From Vanessa cardui (lineage: Eukaryota; Arthropoda; Insecta; Lepidoptera; Nymphalidae), in assembly GCF_905220365.1 (NCBI RefSeq), contig NC_061124.1, positions 6,078,501 to 6,142,500 on the forward strand: a DNA stretch of 64,000 bases. The letters run 5' to 3'. Shown here piece by piece: positions 28,101 through 37,100 of this stretch; within the stretch, counting starts at the first letter, position 1, and every line of letters starts with the position of its first letter. Below the pieces are notes generated by a model that was not told the origin of the DNA, made no database searches, and saw only the letters and a program-made list of their open reading frames with translations. The translations under genes and the position numbers were made by a program.

Positions 28101-31100
28101 TGTAATTGTACTGGCTTACTTGGTATTAAAGTCGAAACCTAACTACAGGCACAAGGGACATAAAATCTTAGTTCCCATGGTTGGTGGCACATTGACGATG
28201 TAAGGAATAGTTTTTCTTACAGCGTCATTGTCTATGGGTGATGGTGACCACTTACCATCAGGTGGCCCGTATGCTCGTCCGCCAACCTATACCAAAAAAA
28301 AAAAACAAAAAAAAAAACGTCTATACTATTTATACAAATACGAAAGTAGCTCTTTCTGTTTGTCTATCTATTTATTTCGGCCAAAATAATGAATCGAATT
28401 TGAAGAATTTTTTTATAAAGGAAGCTTGAACCTGAAAACTTGAAAAGATACCTGACAATAAAACCTTTAAACGCGAACAAAACCGCGGGCAACCATTTTT
28501 ATTATTATAATATAGTATAGTATTAGTATGTATTAGTTAAACAGTCCTACAACCGGTAACAGCTTGTAATTATATCGATTCAGGAGTTAATTTCATTGTA
28601 ATTATAGAACAATAAATATCGATGCTGTCAATTTATAATACAGATAATTTAATATATATGTACTTCTTGTTATGTCATATATAAGTAACCATTAATTCAC
28701 CACGGTGAAGAACAAAATATGTATATACATGATTACGTTTAGATGCAGCATAGATTGATCTCCAAATTGTTCTAGTTTACGAGTTCTATACCTTCTTATC
28801 ATTTAATTTAATCCTACAGCATGACAATTTAAGTGATTGTACCAATAATTAAACAATTATTTCATATTGGTTAATGTGATGTCATATTTTCAATTCAAGT
28901 TTAGTGGTATCAATAAATTATAATAACATTCAAAGCTCTCAAAGTAACCCAGCTGCATATTCCGTTTGATAATGTAAACGCACGTGCAACGTTATATACA
29001 AGTCTGTTTGTTTCTGGTCTTGAGTTTGTCACAGTGCAAATCGAGCTTAGTGAATCATATTATGCCGTAACTACCAGTTTTCAAATAATAAACACTTGGT
29101 TACGAATTGTATGAGTTATTTGTTTGGAAGTTTATTAGCTTATAATCTTTATGGATACTTATAAATAAATCTTTAATGCATTATTTTGTGATCACCAATG
29201 CATTTAGATATTGACTCTGTAAAAATATTCACATTCCTGACATCTTTGAGGGAATACATTACATATATATATATAACTGTATTTAACTAATATGATTGTA
29301 TTTTTTAAATGTTGAAAAAGAGTATAGTTACTCTGAGTTTCTTGCCGGTTCTTCTCGGTGACGATGACGATTCAAAAGTGCTTGTAAAAGCCCACTTGAA
29401 TAAAGTTTATTTTTATTTAGATGTTTGATTTTGAGATAAGATGACATATCCTATTTGCCTATGATACACTAGTTACACTAATTAGACTGACTCGCTAATC
29501 ATTGAAACCGAAGCAAAATAAGTTTTGCAGTTGGTGGTCAAACATCTGATAGAAAGATCTACTAACAAATACCATATTGTATATATCGGTTATGGTCTGG
29601 ACAACATCCCCACAGGCACCATCATGACTTCTTAATTAGTAGAGTAAGATTACTAATACTATAAATGGGAAATTTGGATGTATGAATGGATGTAACTAAC
29701 ATGTATTTACAATCGTCAACCTAAAGTCTTAATTTTTATTCAAATTTATTCAATTATTTTTTGTATTATACACATCACTGATGGTCAAAGTTAAACGCAA
29801 CCATTTATTCTTAATTTATTTAGTTTTAGTTAAATTGTTATTACAGTTCAGTTAAGTTCGGCAATTTTTGATAGTTGTCGAGGAATGCTTGAATTAGTCA
29901 AAGACTGAATTAATGAATTTTTATCAATTACAACAAATGAAACCAAAACTTATCCGTCTATCTTATAAATAGAATATTCTTTGAAATAATTACCGTGCAC
30001 TGGGGTGGCCGGTAGAGGTCGCTTGTCTGGGGGAGCGCGCCGCACTGCCGCCGCTGACGCCGGCAGCGGTATCGACGTCTGCAACACTGACACTTGCCTG
30101 AAAATAAAAAATATGCAGTCAGTATAAATTAATAAATAAATATATCCTTAAAAATAATGTTAAGTATAAACAAGAGAACCGGTAACAAGAGAAGTAGGTA
30201 GTTGTTACAATAATAAAACGATTTTATTACATCACGGTATACTATATTAGTTAAGTGCTTTATATCAGAGTAGGAACCTCGCAATGATATTGGTAATCTA
30301 CCATAAAAGCTTTCCTAAGGAAGTAGAGTGACACGGCCCGCCTAATTGCTGACAAAAAGTATTTCTAGTGTTACAATCCAGCATGAAACAACTACTGCTA
30401 AATGAGATAAATACTAGCAGATGCCTCATCAGTAATAAATGGGATACCATATGTAAAAAAGATAAGGAAAATAGGGCCGATATCATTAACAATAAATATT
30501 ATTAATGGAGAATAATTCAATTATAATAAGATGCAACAATATGTTTGTACAATGAAATGTATAATCGAATACTTTGAAAGATGAGTCAATTATATTACAG
30601 GCACAATGGGCTGAATCAATTCCATGGTTGGAAGCGTATTGACAATATATGAATAGGGTTATCATCTTATAAAACCTCTTTACATTTTACCTCTACAGGG
30701 TTAGATGCCTTTGCACTTAGCCATGTATTTGGCTTAAGTGCCTTCATGTTATCAAAACTAATATGTTTGTATTGATAATTTCTACATTATATTAGATTCA
30801 AACGTATGAAAGTAAAAAAAGTATGTTAACAAAACTAGGAAATCGATTTTAATATAATTCTAATTGTCGTATCGATTTAAAACTTTTCGATTCAGATAAA
30901 AATACAATAATTTGGTGGTAAGGAGCTGATGGTGTATGTATAACTATTATTATAGTTTAATTACTCGTATATTGAGATTTTATTCATTTCTTTCAGTATG
31001 GAACAATCCCATTAATTCACTTCAAAAAACCTTTGTATATTTATTTTACAGTTCAAATATAACAGATGAATAAAGTTCAACTTATTCCAGCACTTTTTTT

Positions 31101-34100
31101 CAATTTCAAATATTAAATAAAAATATTTAAAAATGCACAAATAACAATGAACTACCTTGACAATACATTATGATAACTATTTTCGTTCATTCCAAACGAT
31201 TATTTACAGTGAATTATTTTAAACGAAACTTTCTCAATATTCTGTCAATCACTATTCCACATGATAATCACGAACCTACTGATGTCGCCGTTTACAAAAT
31301 AATATTAAATTCCAATGTTTTGTATATACGAAAACAACAAAGGAACTGATATCATATCACATACACATAAGGCCTATTTTTGTATAACAGAATTTTCGAT
31401 AAATAACCTTATATATCGCGTTAAAGCGTTATTAAATTCTTAGATAGAATTACGCTTATATCAATAAGGTATAATATATTTCATGCGTAAGTACTTTACT
31501 TAGTTTACGTTAAGGCTGCCGCCTTTTACGGAAACTTGAAAACATTAGGATTACAGTCTTTGTGGTCGCGGATAATTAAGGTAATCTAATGTGTAGGGTA
31601 TACTTTAGACCAAATTTTTCTTAACACTTTTTTATATTTTTTCATCCTCACTATCAACTCAAGTCAAATAGCCTCAACTAGGCTTCAAACCATGAAAATA
31701 AAAGATAGAAATGGCAGTTGCAATAAACTCTTGTTGAAATTATATTTTGTGTTTTGTTTTTTTTTTGCAAAATTACTGTCGAAGTACGTAACAGCTAGTA
31801 ATTGTCTCATAACTGCCCAAAAACTTACAACTATTTTAATGAGATGTTTAAAATGTATCTGTGTTTTAAATACGATATATATAATGTAAATGTATATGTA
31901 CCTGGTATTAATCTCAATAAACTTGTTAATAAACAACAGCAGAAGCTTTTTACACGACACTGCTCAACTGTACTAATACAAGCGGTAGAATTGCATCCGA
32001 AACCGTATTCGAAATGATGTTTTCCTTCCCGGATCTTAACACGCGATCTTTTGTTATGATTCACGTATTTAACCACTAAGATATTCACTCATGTTCGGCA
32101 TTGCTGGTAGTTAATCTTTTGAATAAATTATGGCGTGTAAAAAGGCAAAATTTTAATCATATCTTCTCTTTTTGAATTAACTAAGCTATTAGTACGTTAA
32201 AAATTCATTTATAATTATTTTCTGTGTAAAATTAATAAGATTATCCTTGCTTTCCAAATTTATTATTATAGTCTATAACTTATATTTTTATTCAAATATA
32301 ATATAATTTGTTGGCCGCGACTTCGCTCAAGTTTTAGGGTTTCATCATCAGGTGTTAGACGTAAAAAGTTGCATAAAAAAAGGTGTCATAACAAATTACA
32401 TCAAATTCAGTTCAATGGTTTCAGCAACAGACAGATAAACAGAGAGCAAGAGTTACTTTTGCATATTCGTATAAAAAAAAATGTAGATAGTTTACATATA
32501 AAAACTTCAGCCGTTAAATTAAATTATGTTTACATTGAACAAAATAAATCTTAAGAATGCGAGATCATAAATAAAGACGAGAGAAAGAAAAACAAAGTTA
32601 GTTGTATCATAAATAATAATCTAAATGAGTCGACTAACAAGGAATTATTATAGTTATAATTAGTTACAGAACTAAATGAAAAATGATACCTTATATAACT
32701 CTGTTGACTAAACATAGCGTTATATGAGTATCTATTGTTTTAGTTCGCATAAGCTACAGTCATGTTCTATAGCTTGAAAGGTGATCATTTACCATAAGGT
32801 CGTCTATTTGCTACTATATATGCCTAACATAAAGACTAGCAAATACCCGATATATTAATTGAGATTCGAACCAAGAAATATCAAATATATTTATTTATAG
32901 CATAGGTCGTTGGACGGGAGCGATGGTATGAGACAGTTGATGGTAAGTGGTTACTAGAACCAAAAGATATCGGGGCTGTACGAATTATTATTGATCGTTC
33001 ATATATCGCCAACGCAACACTTACATTAGGAACCAAGATTTGCACCTTTGTACCTAAACAAGTACACTCAGTCTTTAAGCCGGAGAATCTTTAAACAACA
33101 ATATTAGGTAGATACTGCTGTTTGTTGGTAGATATTTAATTAGTAAGTGGAACCTAGAGGGAACGAAGCCCTACCAATAAGTGCGTTGCTATTGCCTAAT
33201 TTTGCTAATAACTTTTCTAATTAACGTGTATTTAAACAGCTCTACATAAATAATTGCAATTCGAGAAATTGTTAGGTGAGGTTAGGTTAGGTTATTAATT
33301 ATAATACGTTGAAGCGCCATCTAGTGTCGAGTTATAACGAAATATTAAGTACATATAAAAACTTACATGAATCAACTTTTTGGTGTTCGATCAAGTGTTT
33401 ACCAAAATCAACTTTAGTTTTAATTTTGTAATTTTAAAATTACGAGATGCGATTACATCGTGACTTGAAACTAGATTTCCAGGAGCCCGAGCTTGTTCAT
33501 CATGTAAAATGTTTCAAGAGGTATGAAGCCTAATCATTGTAAAAGCCAATGCTAAAAAGCTAATTAGGTGGGTACTCTCGAAACAGAAACATTTGGAAAA
33601 TGACTCTACGTATCCTAATTTACTAGAGTAAGGAGTCGTAGGATGTGTAGATGAAGTGTGAATTAGACTGAACGTTTGATACAGCCTTTAATAACGAACA
33701 TGACAATGACGAGAAAGCAAATGACTCATCTAAATGTATGTCTACTAAAAACGAAAGATACCTTTCTAGCGAGGATTTGCGGTTTGTCCAGAACACAACA
33801 AACCACAGAGCAACGTATGTTTCCGATATCCCGAATCGTTTTTTGGCCTCACTGATGTTTTTAGTTGAAGACAATCTTAATTCTGAATAAATAATGACCT
33901 TTGAGCTTCTTTGATAATGTTTAATAATTACTGAAAACAATCCTTTTTTGTTCTGAATTATCTTTTTCGTTTTTTCTCTTTTTATTTATTGTGATCATTA
34001 CAGCCAAAATTATCTTTTTATTGTCATGGGTCAGTTTAGTTTTTTTTTTAATATTGTATTTTTTTATATGTTTTATTTACTTTAAAGCAATTATGTTTTA

Positions 34101-37100
34101 GAAATCTATTAATGGAAAATGCTGTAATACAAATATAGTTGATACATTGGGGCACTCTGAATTAATCCTAATTCTTTAGTTTATCTATCTCGTCTGCTTT
34201 AGTTGATAATATGAGTATGTCTCGTACTGTGAAATTCTAAATATAATTAATATTATGAAAATGTAATACGACTACCCACTGAGAAGTCGCGCCAGCGCTG
34301 CGGTCACGATTTCACAATAAACCACTGGCTAGGAAGCTGTTTCGAGTAAATTATGAGAATAATTCATGAAAATTGTATAACAAGCTGATTTAGATAGACA
34401 AAATAATACACAAGGTATAATATTATATGCTGACGATACGTGTTTTTCATATAACTATTATTATAAATATTGTTCAATAAAATCAACAACTATTACCTAC
34501 TTTTATGTTATAATATATTTAATTAATTATTCAAACTGAACTAAAAAAAACAATGCGTGTGAGCATGAAAGTATTGTCACTACTCCACACAAGATGGCGC
34601 TGCTAGTATACTTATTAGTACTTAGTTACATATTTTAGTAATTATTGAATCATTCGCCTTTAATAAAATTTTTATACTATGATTACCTAAAATAATCGTT
34701 TTTCTAAATAGAAATAAAATGTTTTAAAGGTCAAATAATTGTAATTTCTTGGTTCAATAAATGGTCTAAATGTATCATCTAAACAATCATCAAGTGTAGA
34801 TATAATTTGGCATTTCATTAAATAATGAAAAATGCGATTAGTATGCAGTATTTTTATTTTTTAATGTAACTGATAAAAATGTTAATACACTTCAAAGTAA
34901 GATAAAAGAGCTACACTTAAAAACGCAAAAAAAAGTACAAAGTCATTGCTCCATTATTAGAGGAATAATTTATATTAAAATGTTCGGACTTATTTCTTTG
35001 CTACATCAATAATATTGTATATATATACCGTATATAAATAACGCAAGCGTTAGCACCTACGCGAGTGTCATTAAAGTTTACCGAACTAGAGATTGTAAAC
35101 ATACATTGGCAACAAACGTTTGTGCCAATAATTGGATACATTATGTGTTAAAATTTGTTACATGTCAATACAAGAGGTCTTGATCAAGGCCGTGAGATTA
35201 AAACGGTATTATTCTTCACTTAAGATCGTTTTCACAAACTCCTTTGTGATCGAACCTTTGTTTAATATTATAATAAGGGCAGATCCAAACAGTGAACATC
35301 TGGCGACGCGAGCGCAGTGTCATTTGACAAGCAGAGCTTTTGCGCAACGGACTCGACGCGCGTTATATAGGGAGTTGTTTACAGAATCAACATAGATTAA
35401 TCATCTATGCATATGTCGATTTTTCTTACATTTTAAGCATAGTAGTTGTCGCACGCGGCTTCGCGCGCAACGGACTCGACGCGCGTTATATAGGGAGTTG
35501 TTTACAGAATCAACATAGATTAATCATCTATGCATATGTCGATTTTTCTTACATTTTAAGCATACTAGTTGTCGCACGCGGCTTCGCGCGCAACGGACTC
35601 GACGCGCGTTATATAGGGAGTTGTTTACAAAATCAACATAGATTAATCATCTATGCATATGTCGATTTTTCTTACATTTTATAGCATACTAGTTGTCGCA
35701 CGTAGCTTCGCACGAGTTTGAGAGGTTTAGTTGTCATGTGTTAATAAAAAAAGTAGCCTATATCCTTCCTTTTAGTTCAAATTTGGTTAATACCAAATTT
35801 AGTTAAATTTGGTTAAGCGGTTTGATAGTAAAAGAGCAACAGACAGACAGACAGAGTCACTTTCACATTTATAATATTAATAATATAATAGTATAGATAA
35901 TGTAAGCAGAATGTAATAAAATCAATTCTCAACGCCTGTCATCTGACTTAGACAAATTCTAATAGATCTTTGGTAAAGTGTTTAGCAAATATATCAATCT
36001 GTTTGGACAAATTGTAACGACTAAATATTAGTCTACGTTTAATGTATCGTACGAAACTTGCATTATAATGTTACACACGTTATTTAGCAAAATAATTTAA
36101 ACGTCAGTTTTGAAACTATTTACATGATTAGTTATCTAAATGTCGCAAATTCGATACTGACTAGGGTCAATACGGTTATACTACGCTCACAAGCTTTATG
36201 CTTAAATCAAATCAAATCAGAGTATACTTCCTTTACATAGGCATTTACGAATTGTCATTTTTTAATTTTAGCACTTTTTTTATAGTCATTTAACAAACTA
36301 CATTAAGCGATGCTAGAGCGGTTCGGAGAAACATTAAAATTAAAATATCAATTATAAAAAACCTAATTGGAGAAGCGGGTACATAGAAACATTAAATAAA
36401 AATTCTTCTAACTTTAAATTTTCAAGCAGGAATTAAGAAAAAAAAATTACATATGTTTAGTATAAAACATCTTATTATAAGTACTTGCATCGATTAGTTA
36501 CTTTAGGTACTTATGTACTTTAGGTTACTTTAGGTACTTTTAAATTCGTTCGGTATTATTTTAGAACCGTATATTATAATTATTTTTTGTTTGTCTTCTA
36601 TGTCTGGTAACAACGGTATCGCGCGTGACGGTGACTTCCGGGACGGCCGAGTTCGGAAATTAATGCTGTCACGCTTGGGCCATGCAGTGTCGACTGTATA
36701 TGTTTATAATATATATTACTTAACGTTAATTTTATTATCAAAACTAAACTATGTAGACGCTATTTTTTTTTACTACATAAAAATAACCTTACTATTTCAT
36801 TTGAAAATGGGTTCTTTAATGGCTATCACCGTTAAATATTTTTATAACATGTAAATAGTTCCATAAAAAAATCATTAAATTCATAAAATATTAAAAAAAA
36901 ACTGGAATGTTATGTTATCTCACTTTTTTCATTATTATACATATTATGATTAAATCATAATCATTTAGATTATATAACATTAAAGACGCAGTGCGATTCT
37001 GTAAGAACCCACCTTGTATATGACTCGTATAGCCTTAAAAACCGACTTACGGTGATACGCCATTATGATACGGCTATACAATGTATAATTATTATAGTCA

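Noticed and set aside
30598..30660. Possible family A fragment
   Set aside because: Similarity is limited to two short blocks and could be chance.
33623..33940. 105-codon minus-strand open frame in intron 1
   Set aside because: It has AT-biased composition, no recognisable family and no splice signals in phase with sick, and it lies in repeat-rich intron DNA.
33313..34602. GCGCCATCT and AGATGGCGC as possible terminal inverted repeats of a 1.3-kb element
   Set aside because: Only nine bases match, the motif is frequent in such genomes, and no transposase or target duplication is visible.
35340..35684. 114-codon open frame across the tandem array
   Set aside because: It exists only because the 123-bp unit is a multiple of three. 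The encoded repeat is not a known protein.
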